The notes beneath the pieces are model-generated. The model did not search any database, was not told where the DNA came from, and saw only the letters and a list, made by a program, of their open reading frames with translations. From Methylobacter sp. (lineage in GTDB: Bacteria > Pseudomonadota > Gammaproteobacteria > Methylococcales > Methylomonadaceae), in NCBI GenBank assembly GCA_028716975.1, contig JAQUOU010000001.1, positions 124,001 to 188,000 on the forward strand: a DNA stretch of 64,000 nt, written 5' to 3'. The position numbers and the translations under genes were made by a program. Below, one piece after another: positions 17,789-27,905 of this stretch. How positions within the stretch are numbered: the stretch's first letter is position 1; the number at the start of each line of letters is the position of its first letter.

Positions 17789-18871
17789 TCATGAGGCTAG
17801 TGCCGGGATTTCCGGCACCAGCAGCCGGCCTTTACGGCCAGGCCGGTTATAAAGGCCGAGTACGGTTTGGGCAAGGGTTGTTGCTGAGCCGGGTTTACAT
17901 AAGGCAACGCAGGCTCCGCCAAAGCCTGCGCCGGTAAGCCTTGCGCCATAGACCTCCGGTTGATTTTGCAGAATGGCTACCAGTTGATCCAGTTCGGGAA
18001 TGGATACTTCATAGTCATCACGAAGGCTGGCGTGCGATGCATTCATTAGCTGCCCGAATTCTTCGGGACTAATCCCCTGACGAGCGCGCAAGACGCGATT
18101 ATTTTCAGTAACCACATGGCGGGCGCGCCGGCGCAAGACATCAGGTAACGATTCAATCTTTTCAGGGGCCATAATGTCGCGCAAAGCGGTAACGCCTAAC
18201 TGTTGGGCAGCGCTTTCGCATTCGCTGCGCCGTTCATTGTATTTACTGGTTGCCAGCGTGCGCTTTTTACCCGAATCCACCACAAGGATTTCCGAGCCTG
18301 AGGGTAACGGCAAGACCTCCCGCTCCAAAGTGCGCGTGTCAAGAAACAGCATGCGCTCCTGGTCGGCCACGCTAGACGCCATCTGATCCATGATGCCGCA
18401 ATTTACGCCCGCATAATTAATTTCCGCGCGCTGCGCGAGCTGCGCGATACGCACATCATCCAGGGGTAATTCCAGCAGCAGGCGTATGGCTCGCAAGGTA
18501 GCAACTTCAAGCGCTGCGCTCGAAGACAGGCCCAATTCCATAGGCACATTGGAGTCAATGTAAATATCGAGTACCGGTATTTCTATGCCCAAAGTCTCCA
18601 GCTGCCGCAGACAGCCATACACATAGCGCGCAAAATGCCGGTCAGGCAGGCCGGTCAAATTGAATTCGGCGGTTTCATCCAAAGAAGCGGTATAGAGCCG
18701 GAAAGTATCCGTGGCGCCCGGCCTTAAAAACACACGGGTTTTTTGCGGTATGGCAATGGGCAGCACATAGCCATCGTTATAATCCGTATGTTCGCCCAGC
18801 AAATTGACGCGTCCCGGCGCTTCCGCCGCTACTGTCCATCCATTGCCAAATATCTGTTCAAAGGTTTTCAT
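17789..18871 (-). CDS. galK: Galactokinase
   Basis: Phosphorylates alpha-D-galactose to galactose-1-phosphate (Leloir pathway, cytoplasm). The 360-residue GHMP kinase shows the galactokinase signature GRVNLLGEHTDYNDGYVLP near the N-terminus, the ATP loop LGLSSSAALEVA (about 115-126) and the C-terminal RLTGAGFGGACVAL. Its ATG overlaps the galT stop codon by 4 bases, so translation is coupled. Confidence 0.97.
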   Translation of the reverse strand: MKTFEQIFGNGWTVAAEAPGRVNLLGEHTDYNDGYVLPIAIPQKTRVFLRPGATDTFRLYTASLDETAEFNLTGLPDRHFARYVYGCLRQLETLGIEIPVLDIYIDSNVPMELGLSSSAALEVATLRAIRLLLELPLDDVRIAQLAQRAEINYAGVNCGIMDQMASSVADQERMLFLDTRTLEREVLPLPSGSEILVVDSGKKRTLATSKYNERRSECESAAQQLGVTALRDIMAPEKIESLPDVLRRRARHVVTENNRVLRARQGISPEEFGQLMNASHASLRDDYEVSIPELDQLVAILQNQPEVYGARLTGAGFGGACVALCKPGSATTLAQTVLGLYNRPGRKGRLLVPEIPALAS

Positions 18872-19962
18872 AGACGGTTCTCAATGTCAACCTTGACGGC
18901 CTGCAATTCTTTGGCTTTATCTTCCGGTAAAGCATCCATGGCAAAGAAGCCGGCGGCGAGTTCAGTGCCGGCGAGATATTTCAGTTTTTCCGCGGTGCGG
19001 TAAGGCGGATAAAATTCTGCGTGCAGATGACATTCGGGGTGCGGCTGGTCATCAGTAGGCGCTTGATACCAGGCCATAAGATAGGGAAAAGGACGGTTCC
19101 ATAAACCGTCATATTTCATGAGCACGGTTTTTAATGCCCGAGCGAGATCACTGCGCTGGTCATTATTAAGATTGGCAAAAGTCGGTACCGGCAAAATCGG
19201 CGCGACCCATACTTCATAAGGATAACGCGCGCAGACCGGCACAAAAGCTATGGCATGCTGGCCTTGATACAGGATGCGCCCGGCATCATCCAGCTCCTTA
19301 AGAACCAGGGATTCCAGCAGGCCGCGGCCATTTTTCAGGTAATATTCCAAAGCCTGCTGCTGCATGCCTGCAGGTACGGGCGGGATTAGGGGATAAGCGT
19401 AAATCTGCCCATGGGGATGATGCAGCGTGGTGCCCACTTCGACACCGCGGTTTTCAAACGGCAATACGAACTGAATAGCGGGGTGTTGACCTAATTGCAC
19501 AGTACGGTCAGCCCATACCTGCAGCAGTAACTCGATATGCGAAAGGGGCAGCGCGCCTAAAGATGAGTCGGCTTGCTGGGTATATACCACTACTTCGCAT
19601 TTCCCGATGGCTGGACGGGTGGGCACTATGAGTTCGGGTTCAGAATGCGCGGTAAGACTCAGGGACGGGAAACGGTTGTCGAAGACAGCCACTTCCCAGT
19701 TGCCTTGGGGTAATTCAGTGGGATTCTCCGCATTTATAGTCACTGCCAACGGGTTATATTCCGGCGGCGGCATAAAGGTGCGTCCCTGACGATAGCCGGC
19801 ATAGGTGATCCATTCGCCGCGTAGCGGATGCCAACGCAAATGGGGGTTGGCCTGCAAAGGCTCGGCGAATGGACTGGGCGCCGCCATGCCCTGATTAATA
19901 GGATTGCGGCTGTATAGCCAGAGCTCTCGACCGTCAGGCTTGTTTAATGCAAGCTTGTGCAT
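18868..19962 (-). CDS. galT: Galactose-1-phosphate uridylyltransferase
   Basis: Exchanges UMP between UDP-glucose and galactose-1-phosphate. The active-site triad segment HHPHGQIYAYP and the zinc/iron-binding region with ECHLHAEFYPP are present. I placed the start at the ATG at 19962 (MHKLALNKPDGRELW), which has GGGAGAAG just upstream; an ATG at 19983 would add seven residues. The gene overlaps galK and starts about 24 bases after the glycosidase gene. galE, needed to regenerate UDP-glucose, is not in the window. Confidence 0.96.
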   Translation of the reverse strand: MHKLALNKPDGRELWLYSRNPINQGMAAPSPFAEPLQANPHLRWHPLRGEWITYAGYRQGRTFMPPPEYNPLAVTINAENPTELPQGNWEVAVFDNRFPSLSLTAHSEPELIVPTRPAIGKCEVVVYTQQADSSLGALPLSHIELLLQVWADRTVQLGQHPAIQFVLPFENRGVEVGTTLHHPHGQIYAYPLIPPVPAGMQQQALEYYLKNGRGLLESLVLKELDDAGRILYQGQHAIAFVPVCARYPYEVWVAPILPVPTFANLNNDQRSDLARALKTVLMKYDGLWNRPFPYLMAWYQAPTDDQPHPECHLHAEFYPPYRTAEKLKYLAGTELAAGFFAMDALPEDKAKELQAVKVDIENRL

Positions 19963-19985
19963 AATCTTCTCCCTTTTCTCCATAC

Positions 19986-21761
19986 TCAGACAGGGTTGAA
20001 CCAGCGGTAAAATTTAGTGGCCCGGTAAATTTCCTCCAATGGGATTTTTGGCGTGCGATCGGCGCACAGCAAGCCATTAGCCTCCTGAAAGGTGTCGGCA
20101 AATTGGGTATAGCAAAATCCGCTGAATAGTGAACAATGCGCCACTACGGCCACAATTTGCTCATACATGCGGGTAAATTCCTCATCCGTTCGCGCGACAG
20201 AATAGCCCCAGGCCTGCCTGACGCCGGGTTCCGGGCATTTGACATAGGCAATGCCGCCAAATTCAGTGAGCATTATGGGTTGCCCCTGATGGGGATAGCC
20301 ATCCAGCGTCAGAATGCGGCCGCCGGGCCGGCGGCGATCGAACAGCTGTTCTACATTAATTCCTATGCCGTAGCGTTGATTTAGTTGGTCAGGATTGGAG
20401 TCATAATCATGAATGCCGATAATATCGGTTGCGCTGCTTTCCCAGCCGTCATTACCAATGACAGGACGAGTTGAATCCAGCGTCTTAGTCAGATGATAAA
20501 GGGCTTCGATAGCATCCCTGTGCTCGCGCACATTGTTTAATTCGGGCACGCCCCAGGACTCATTAAACGGCACCCAGACAATTATGCATGGATGGCTGAA
20601 ATCCCGTTCAATAACTTCGATCCATTCACGCACCAAACGTTGAATGGTTGTGCGGGTGAAGCGATAGGCTGAAGGCATTTCTTCCCAGACTAGTAAACCC
20701 AGTCTGTCAGCCCAGTATAAATAGCGGGGATCTTCAACTTTCTGATGCTTGCGCACGCCGTTAAAGCCCATCGCCTTTGCCAGTTCCACATCGCGCCTCA
20801 GCGCGTCATCATCCGGCGCGGCCAGCAGCGTGTCTGGCCAGTAGCCCTGGTCGAGCACTAATCTTAACTGATAAGGACGGCCATTCAGCATAAAGCGGTC
20901 GCGCAAAATATTGACTGAGCGTATTGCCGTGTAGGAAGTAAATTCATCCAGTACTTTATCTCCTCGTTTCAGGCGAATCTCGGCATCCAGCAGGGTCGGT
21001 CGTTCAGGACTCCAAAGCAGTTCATTACGCGAATCTTCAATACCTGGATCTGAAATTATGATACGACGGTCGGTTTCACCGTTGATAACCCGGTAGCTAT
21101 CATGCGCCAATACTCTACTTTCATGACGTAAAATAATTTCAACTATCAGGTCTCCGGTTAGATTGCCTACCACGTGAGCTTCAAAGCCAAGCGCGAACTG
21201 CTCCATATAAGGCGTCCAGCGGATTTTCTGAATAAAAGTTGGGGGAACTCGCTCAATCCATACAGTCTGCCATATCCCTGTGGTGCGCGGATACCAGATC
21301 GAGTGCGGCTCCAGATGCCAGTCCTGCTTGCCGCGGGGCTTTGTCAGATCATGCGGATCATCCTCAACCATGACAGTGACAACCTGACTGCCGGATTCGC
21401 TCAGCGCGAAGGTAATATCTACATAAAAAGGAGTATGACCGCCTTCATGAGTGATAACCTTGTGGCCGTTAATCCAAACCTTGGCGTAATAATCAACTGC
21501 GCCGAAATGCAATAAAATGTGTTTGCCTTCAGCTTCAATAGTAAACTCACGCTCATACCAGCAAACCTGATGAAAGCCCCGCTCGCCAATTCCACTGGTT
21601 TCAGATTCGGGCGGGAAAGGAACATTAATCTGCATCGGCCAACTTTTAATATTCGCTGGATGACGGAACCTGCGTTCAGGATCAAACTGGAATTTCCACG
21701 GGCCATTGAGTGAGACCCAATGCGAACGCACTAATTGTGGACGGGGATAGGCTGTTGACAA
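19986..21761 (-). CDS. Glycoside hydrolase family 2 (beta-galactosidase/glucuronidase type)
   Basis: 591-residue retaining glycosidase with the GH2 order: sugar-binding jelly roll (about 10-170), immunoglobulin-like domain (about 180-280) and TIM barrel (about 285-590). The acid/base Glu401 lies in PFNESWG and the nucleophile Glu500 in MLTEFGG. It lacks a signal peptide, so it should act on imported substrates. Its place at the head of galT-galK-galM argues for a beta-galactosidase, but GH2 substrate cannot be read reliably from sequence. It starts with TTG at 21761, and AAGGAG six bases upstream supports that choice. Confidence 0.9.
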   Translation of the reverse strand: MSTAYPRPQLVRSHWVSLNGPWKFQFDPERRFRHPANIKSWPMQINVPFPPESETSGIGERGFHQVCWYEREFTIEAEGKHILLHFGAVDYYAKVWINGHKVITHEGGHTPFYVDITFALSESGSQVVTVMVEDDPHDLTKPRGKQDWHLEPHSIWYPRTTGIWQTVWIERVPPTFIQKIRWTPYMEQFALGFEAHVVGNLTGDLIVEIILRHESRVLAHDSYRVINGETDRRIIISDPGIEDSRNELLWSPERPTLLDAEIRLKRGDKVLDEFTSYTAIRSVNILRDRFMLNGRPYQLRLVLDQGYWPDTLLAAPDDDALRRDVELAKAMGFNGVRKHQKVEDPRYLYWADRLGLLVWEEMPSAYRFTRTTIQRLVREWIEVIERDFSHPCIIVWVPFNESWGVPELNNVREHRDAIEALYHLTKTLDSTRPVIGNDGWESSATDIIGIHDYDSNPDQLNQRYGIGINVEQLFDRRRPGGRILTLDGYPHQGQPIMLTEFGGIAYVKCPEPGVRQAWGYSVARTDEEFTRMYEQIVAVVAHCSLFSGFCYTQFADTFQEANGLLCADRTPKIPLEEIYRATKFYRWFNPV

Positions 21762-22099
21762 AATATTCTCCTTTAAGCCCTGGCTAGACTATTGCTCCGG
21801 ACATCATGGATAAGGGTTGTTTTTAGAAGTTCAGAGTTAGTTTTTCCCATTTTTTTTGCTTTAACTATGTTTTAATCTATTAGTTAAATGAATTTTTAGT
21901 TAATTGGAAAGTGAAGTAGGCTTTAAATTCAAAATTTTTTCGCCCTGATATTCTCGACTTGCTCTTATTTCACAGCACCTGAATTAATTTCCTGCTGATG
22001 TTCTAAAATGTTATAGACTACTGAAGCAATATCCTACAGGCTCTTAGGAAAGTCTGCGGATTCGTCAATTTTATACCCCCTTGGTACAACGGAACAAAA
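21762..22099. other. Divergent promoter region of the gal operon and the RND operon
   Basis: This AT-rich spacer of about 340 bases separates two divergent operons and should hold both promoters. The stretch 21850-21930 is nearly pure A/T, with TTAGTTAA and TTAGTTAATT repeats that could be operator or bent DNA. No regulator gene is adjacent. No gene found. Confidence 0.4.
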
Positions 22100-23647
22100 A
22101 TGCTATTCAGAGTATGGACTGGTTTCACTATAATCTCACCGGGTTATATTCTCTTCTTACGAACAATCTTTATGGCCGGGACAATTTTATTTTCCGGTTG
22201 CACTTTAGGCCCAGACTTTACCCGTCCTTCAAGCCCGGACGTAAAAAATTACACGCCTGAAGGGCAGGCTGAGCGTATTGTTTCGACTTCCTCATCAACG
22301 CGAGAGGCGCAATTTTTATTCCAGGGCAAAGATATTCCAGGGCAATGGTGGACGCTTTTCCGCTCGCCGTCATTAACACAACTGATACGGCAGGCAATGA
22401 AGCACAGCCCGGATTTGCAGGCTGCCCAAGCTGCATTAGTCGAGGCCCAGGAAAATGTCGCCGCGCAGGAGGGTTCACTTCTCCCAGCCTTGGACGCATC
22501 TTTCACAAGCACACGGCAAAAGACCTCCGGGGCATTGTTCGGCAATCCCGCAGCAAGAGGCTCTCTGTTCACGCTGCACAATGCCTCGGTCAGAGTTTCC
22601 TATACGCTGGACGTTTTCGGCGCTATCCGCCGCGAGATCGAAGGACTGGCTGCCCAGGCGGACTATCAGCGCTTTCAACTGGAAGGAGCCTTTCTCACCT
22701 TGTCGTCGAACATTGTTACTACCGCAGTGCAGGAGGTTTCCTTAAGGGCGCAGATTGCTGCGACTGAGGAAATTATCACGGCGCAAGCCCAGCAACTCGA
22801 TGTGCTTAATCAGCAGTTTGAGCTGGGAGCTATATCGAAAATCGCTGTGTTAGCCCAGCAGTCCACGCTGGAAAAGACGCGGACGACGTTGCCGCCGCTA
22901 CAAAAACAATTGGCGCAGGCACGTCATCGCCTGACCGTCTTGACCGGCGAATTACCCGGTCAACCGCAAGTCGCGCAATTCAATCTGTCTGACCTGCAAT
23001 TGCCCGCCGACTTACCGCTTAGTTTGCCGTCCAAACTTGTTGAACAAAGACCGGACGTAAGAGCCCAGGAAGCGCTGCTGCATTCAGCCAGCGCCCAAAT
23101 CGGCATAGCGACCGCCAATATGTTGCCTGATTTTACTATCAGCGCCAGTGCCGGCAGCATTGCCACGCGCCTGGGCGACTTGTTTGTGCCGGGGAGCGCT
23201 ATCTGGAGTGTCGGCGGCAACCTGCTGCAACCGGTCTTTCATGGAGGACAACTTCTTCATAGACGGCGCGCTAGAGTGGCCGCCTATGAGCAGGCGGCGG
23301 CCCAATACCGCAGCACTGTGCTGCAGGCATTCCAGAATGTTGCCGATACCTTACGCGCTTTAAAATTCGATGCGGACGAACTGGCAGCACAGGAGGCTGC
23401 CGAGCGGGCCGCATCGGACAGCCTGGAATTGACGCGCAGCCAGTTTCAAATCGGTTCCGTCAGCTATTTGTCGCTGCTTAACTCGCAGAACGATTACCAG
23501 CAGGCGCGCATAGGCCGGATACAGGCACGGGCTGCGCGTTATGCCGATACCGCGGCTCTGTTTCAGGCATTGGGAGGCGGATGGTGGAACCGTGAAGACT
23601 TGGCGGATGCGCTATTATCGGAACAAAAGAAGAGTCGATCGCAATAA
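22100..23647 (+). CDS. RND efflux outer-membrane lipoprotein (NodT family)
   Basis: Outer-membrane channel of a tripartite efflux pump (515 residues). A hydrophobic leader ends in the lipobox LFSGC with Cys34 as lipidation site, followed by TLGPDFTRP typical of the family. Two OEP repeats follow, with VEQRPDVRAQEALL in the middle and the helical tail RSQFQIGSVSYLSLLNSQ. The ATG at 22100 is kept because the next Met leaves too short a signal peptide. First gene of a three-gene pump operon. Confidence 0.92.
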   Translation: MLFRVWTGFTIISPGYILFLRTIFMAGTILFSGCTLGPDFTRPSSPDVKNYTPEGQAERIVSTSSSTREAQFLFQGKDIPGQWWTLFRSPSLTQLIRQAMKHSPDLQAAQAALVEAQENVAAQEGSLLPALDASFTSTRQKTSGALFGNPAARGSLFTLHNASVRVSYTLDVFGAIRREIEGLAAQADYQRFQLEGAFLTLSSNIVTTAVQEVSLRAQIAATEEIITAQAQQLDVLNQQFELGAISKIAVLAQQSTLEKTRTTLPPLQKQLAQARHRLTVLTGELPGQPQVAQFNLSDLQLPADLPLSLPSKLVEQRPDVRAQEALLHSASAQIGIATANMLPDFTISASAGSIATRLGDLFVPGSAIWSVGGNLLQPVFHGGQLLHRRRARVAAYEQAAAQYRSTVLQAFQNVADTLRALKFDADELAAQEAAERAASDSLELTRSQFQIGSVSYLSLLNSQNDYQQARIGRIQARAARYADTAALFQALGGGWWNREDLADALLSEQKKSRSQ

Positions 23648-23690
23648 TTTTGATTGCCATGTTTGTATAAATCCCATCAGGAGATCATGA

Positions 23691-24821
23691 ATGACTAAGC
23701 GCATGCTCATCATGCTTGTCGTAGTCGGCCTAGTGCTGGGCGGCATTTTTGGATTCATCAGCTTCAAGGGCCGCATGATCAAGCAGTTCATGACGTCCCA
23801 GGGTGAGCCGCCGCAAACGGTTTCCACCACGACGGCCGGATTTCAGAAATGGCTGCCTAAACTGGAAGCAATTGGCAGTTTACGTGCTGTGCGAGGCGGC
23901 GACCTGAGCGCGGAAGTGCCAGGCATTGTCGAAGAAATTCATTTTCAGCAGGGGGATAATGTAAAAACCGGTGATTCCCTGCTGCAACTTCGAGCCCACG
24001 ATGATATTGCCAGGCTGCGTTCACTGAAGGCTTCAGCAGAGCTGGCGCGTATTACCTATCAACGCAGTCAATCCCAGTTTCGCGCCAATGCCATCAGCCA
24101 ACAAGTGCTGGACACGGACAGGGCGAACCTGGATGTAGCTATCGCCAATCTTGCCCAGCAACAGGCGCTGGTGGACAAAAAAAACATTCGTGCGCCGTTT
24201 GCCGGGCGTCTGGGCATTCGGCTTGTCGATTCGGGGCAGTATCTTACTGAAGGCACGCCCATTGTTACGCTACAGGCGATAGACCCGATTTTTGTTGATT
24301 TTTTTCTGCCCCAGCAAACCTTGGGTACGCTCAAGGCAGGTCAATCGGTAATACTCGGTATCGATGCCTATCCAGCGCAGAAGTTTATCGGCGAGATTTC
24401 GGTAATCAATCCGAAAGTGGATACCAATACCCGTAACGTGCAGATCAGGGCCACGCTGAAAAATCCGGAGCATAGGCTATTGCCCGGCATGTACGCAACC
24501 GTCAGCATTGCCACCGGCCAGCCGCAACAGCATGTAACATTGCCGCGCACGGCCATTACCTTTAATCCCTATGGCGCAACTGTGTTTCGCCTGGAAAATA
24601 ACGGCCGGGATCAAGCCGGCAAGCCCAGGCTTATTGCCAAACAAACTTTTGTTACCACGGGCGAGACACGCGGAGATCAAATTGTCATTATTAAAGGCGT
24701 TAATGAAAGTGATACGGTGGTGACTTCAGGTCAGATAAAGCTGCGCAACGGTACGCCTGTGCTCATCGACAATTCGGTTCAACCCGGCAACGATGCTGAC
24801 CCGCAACCTAAAGATCAATAA
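23691..24821 (+). CDS. RND efflux periplasmic adaptor (membrane fusion protein)
   Basis: 376-residue adaptor linking the inner-membrane permease to the outer-membrane channel. One N-terminal membrane anchor (about residues 4-24) is followed by a lipoyl half-motif (GDLSAEVPGIVEEIHFQQGD), a short coiled-coil hairpin, the second lipoyl half (IRAPFAGRLGIRLVDSGQYL) and beta-barrel domains. AGGAGATC precedes the ATG. The permease starts 6 bases after it ends. Confidence 0.94.
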   Translation: MTKRMLIMLVVVGLVLGGIFGFISFKGRMIKQFMTSQGEPPQTVSTTTAGFQKWLPKLEAIGSLRAVRGGDLSAEVPGIVEEIHFQQGDNVKTGDSLLQLRAHDDIARLRSLKASAELARITYQRSQSQFRANAISQQVLDTDRANLDVAIANLAQQQALVDKKNIRAPFAGRLGIRLVDSGQYLTEGTPIVTLQAIDPIFVDFFLPQQTLGTLKAGQSVILGIDAYPAQKFIGEISVINPKVDTNTRNVQIRATLKNPEHRLLPGMYATVSIATGQPQQHVTLPRTAITFNPYGATVFRLENNGRDQAGKPRLIAKQTFVTTGETRGDQIVIIKGVNESDTVVTSGQIKLRNGTPVLIDNSVQPGNDADPQPKDQ

Positions 24822-24827
24822 GCCGCT

Positions 24828-27800
24828 ATGAACTTTACCGATATTTTTATTCGCCGCCCCGTCCTTGCGACGGTAGTCAGCATGATGCTGTTAGTGTTGG
24901 GTCTGCGCGCTCTTACCGGTTTGCCTGTGTTGCAGTATCCGCGTACTGAAAACGCCATAGTTACTGTTACGACGACCTACTACGGCGCCGACCCGGACAT
25001 TATCGCGGGCTTTATTACTACGCCGCTGGAAAACATCATCGCCCAGGCTAACGGCATCGACTACCTGACATCCACCAGCCAAAACAGCGTCAGCACGATT
25101 ACCGCCAACCTGCGGCTCAATTTTGATCCCAACAAGGCGCTGACCGAAATTAATGCCAAAGTAAGTTCGGTGCTCAATCAACTGCCGCCCGAGTCGCAGC
25201 GTCCGGTGCTGAATGTAAAAATCGGCGAAACCATTGACGCCATGTACATCGGCTTTTCCAGCGAAGTTTTGCCCGCCAATAATATTACCGATTATTTACT
25301 ACGCTCGGTACAGCCCAGACTGCAAGGCGTGGAAGGCATCCAACTGGCGGAGTTGCTGGGCAGTAAAAACTTTTCCTTGCGCGCCTGGCTGGACCCCAAT
25401 AAGCTGGCAGGCTATGCGTTGACGGCGTCCGATGTCAGCACGGCATTGGCCAGGAATGACTTTATAGCGGGGTTAGGGACGACCAAGGGCCAAATGGTGC
25501 AGGTGAACCTGACCGCGTCCACCAGCCTGCATTCAGTCGCAGAATTCGAAAACCTGGTCATCAAGCAGCAAGACGGCGCCATTATCCGCCTGAAAGATGT
25601 GGCGCATGTTACTTTGGGCGCTGATGATTATGAATCCAATGTCTCCTTCGATGGCAACAAGGCCGTTTATATTGGTCTTCAGGTGGCGCCCAGCGCCAAT
25701 CTGCTTGAAGTAATCGGCAGGGTGCGGGAAGTTTTTCCCGAGATTCAAGCGCAATTACCGGAGGGGATTGAGGGGAAAATTGTTTACGATTCAACGAAAT
25801 TTGTGGACAGTTCCATCAATGAGGTCATTCATACCTTGCTGGAAGCCCTGGTAATTGTCACGCTGGTCGTATTCGCTTTCCTGGGTTCGCCGCGTTCGGT
25901 ATTAATCCCGGTTATAGCGATACCGCTTTCATTGGTCGGCACCTTCACGATGATGCTGATGTTCGGTTTTTCCATCAATCTGCTGACTTTACTGGCGCTG
26001 GTCTTAGCCATAGGCCTGGTGGTCGATGACGCCATAATCGTAGTTGAAAACGTCAACCGTCACCTCGAAGACGGTATGCAGCCCATCCCGGCCTCGCTGC
26101 TGGCCGCGCGCGAACTGACTGGCCCTATTATTGCCATGACCATCGTGTTGATTGCCGTTTATGTGCCTGTTGGTTTTCAGGGCGGTCTCACCGGCGCCTT
26201 ATTCTCGGAGTTTGCCTTCACCGTCGTCGGCGCGGTCACCGTTTCCGCCATTGTGGCGCTAACGCTGTCGCCGATGATGTGTTCCCGGCTGCTCAAACCG
26301 CATACGCTTGACCGCCGCGGCCGGGAAGAGCGCATCATTGATTTTATCGACCGGAATTTCGAAAGGCTGCGCCAGGGCTACGCAAAACTATTGCATGGAT
26401 CGTTGAACTATTTGCCGGTGACTGCCGTATTCGCCGCCATCATACTGGGGAGTATTTATTTTCTCTACAGCAGTTCCAATAGCGAACTCGCTCCGCAGGA
26501 AGATCAAGGCGTCATCATCACCCTGTCTTCGGCTGCGCCGGACGCTACACTTAAGCAGCGACTGGTATACGCCGGCCAGGTTTTCAAGAAATTCATCAAG
26601 CATCCGGAAAATGATCACGTTTTTCAGCTCGATGTACCCGGCCAGTCCATCGCAGGCATGGTGCTCAAGCCCTGGGATCAGCGCGAGAAGACCACGAGTG
26701 AACTCCAGCCCATAGTTCAGGAGGAAATGAACCGGATCGCCGGCGCCCGCATCGCCGCGTTCCAGCCGCCGCCGTTGCCCGGCAGCAGCGGCCTTCCCGT
26801 GCAATTCGTGATTGGCTCGACCGAATCATTCGATCAATTACATACTGTGGCCCAGCAATTTATGCAGGAAGCGCAAAAGACCGGCATGTTCATGTTTCTG
26901 GACAGTGACCTGAAGTATGACCAGCCGCAGTCGCAGGTGGAGATTGACCGCAACAAAGCCGCCATGCTGGGATTAACCATGCAGGATGTCGGCTCATCCC
27001 TTGCTTCAATGCTGGGCGGCGGCTATGTTAATTATTTCAGCATGGCGGGACGATCCTACAAAGTCATTCCGCAGATACAACAAAGCTCCAGGCTTAACCC
27101 CGACCAACTGCATAACTACCACATTCGCGCCAATACCGGCGGGGCAACAACTGTGCCGCTGTCAACCATCGCTTCGATCAGCACAAAAACAGTGCCGCAA
27201 TCCCTGAACCGTTTTCAACAGATCAATTCCGCTATTATTTCCGGCGTGCCTTTTCCCGGAGTCACCTTGGGAGATGCGCTTAATTCCCTGAAAGATGTTG
27301 CTGAACGCGTCTTGCCGCCCAGTTACTCGGTAGATTACGGCGGCCAGTCGCGCCAACTCGTCAAGGAATCCAGTGGTTTCGTGTTTACCTTCCTGTTCGC
27401 GCTAATCATCATTTTTCTGGCGCTGGCGGCGCAATTCGAAAGTTTCCGGGACCCGCTGATTATTTTGGTATCAGTGCCCATGTCTATCGCCGGTGCATTA
27501 ATCTTCATTGCTTTAGGTGTAGGCGGGGCAACGCTTAATATTTATACCGAAGTGGGCCTGGTCACTCTGATGGGTTTGATCAGCAAGCATGGCATCCTGA
27601 TCGTTGAATTTGCCAACAACAAGCAAAAAGAGGGCATGAGCAAGCGTCAGGCAATTGAGACCGCCGCCGGTATCAGATTACGCCCGATATTGATGACCAC
27701 CGCCGCGATGGTGTTAGGGGTTTCGCCGCTGATTCTCGCAACCGGCGCCGGAGCCGTGTCAAGGTTTAACATGGGACTTGTGATTGCGACCGGTATCGCT

Positions 27801-27905
27801 ATCGGCACTCTATTCACGTTATTCGTGGTGCCGGCGGTTTACCTGCTGCTTGGGCAAGACCATTCGATTCGTCCGGAGAAAGAAAAAGCGGGACACAAGG
27901 TTTAG
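24828..27905 (+). CDS. RND multidrug efflux permease (HAE1/AcrB type)
   Basis: 1025-residue proton-driven inner-membrane pump with 12 predicted membrane helices and two large periplasmic loops. The N-terminus MNFTDIFIRRPVLATVVSMM is characteristic. The helix-4 motif GLVVDDAIIVVENVNRH keeps the two Asp of the proton relay, and GLISKHGILIVEFANN marks helix 10. These are hallmarks of the hydrophobe/amphiphile class, not metal pumps. Substrates cannot be predicted. It completes the operon with the channel and adaptor genes, and no regulator is encoded next to it. Confidence 0.95.
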   Translation: MNFTDIFIRRPVLATVVSMMLLVLGLRALTGLPVLQYPRTENAIVTVTTTYYGADPDIIAGFITTPLENIIAQANGIDYLTSTSQNSVSTITANLRLNFDPNKALTEINAKVSSVLNQLPPESQRPVLNVKIGETIDAMYIGFSSEVLPANNITDYLLRSVQPRLQGVEGIQLAELLGSKNFSLRAWLDPNKLAGYALTASDVSTALARNDFIAGLGTTKGQMVQVNLTASTSLHSVAEFENLVIKQQDGAIIRLKDVAHVTLGADDYESNVSFDGNKAVYIGLQVAPSANLLEVIGRVREVFPEIQAQLPEGIEGKIVYDSTKFVDSSINEVIHTLLEALVIVTLVVFAFLGSPRSVLIPVIAIPLSLVGTFTMMLMFGFSINLLTLLALVLAIGLVVDDAIIVVENVNRHLEDGMQPIPASLLAARELTGPIIAMTIVLIAVYVPVGFQGGLTGALFSEFAFTVVGAVTVSAIVALTLSPMMCSRLLKPHTLDRRGREERIIDFIDRNFERLRQGYAKLLHGSLNYLPVTAVFAAIILGSIYFLYSSSNSELAPQEDQGVIITLSSAAPDATLKQRLVYAGQVFKKFIKHPENDHVFQLDVPGQSIAGMVLKPWDQREKTTSELQPIVQEEMNRIAGARIAAFQPPPLPGSSGLPVQFVIGSTESFDQLHTVAQQFMQEAQKTGMFMFLDSDLKYDQPQSQVEIDRNKAAMLGLTMQDVGSSLASMLGGGYVNYFSMAGRSYKVIPQIQQSSRLNPDQLHNYHIRANTGGATTVPLSTIASISTKTVPQSLNRFQQINSAIISGVPFPGVTLGDALNSLKDVAERVLPPSYSVDYGGQSRQLVKESSGFVFTFLFALIIIFLALAAQFESFRDPLIILVSVPMSIAGALIFIALGVGGATLNIYTEVGLVTLMGLISKHGILIVEFANNKQKEGMSKRQAIETAAGIRLRPILMTTAAMVLGVSPLILATGAGAVSRFNMGLVIATGIAIGTLFTLFVVPAVYLLLGQDHSIRPEKEKAGHKV

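Noticed and set aside
19986-21761. Long antisense frames inside the GH2, RND and cyaA genes
   Set aside because: Expected shadows in genes of this composition; none has a ribosome site or a recognisable product.
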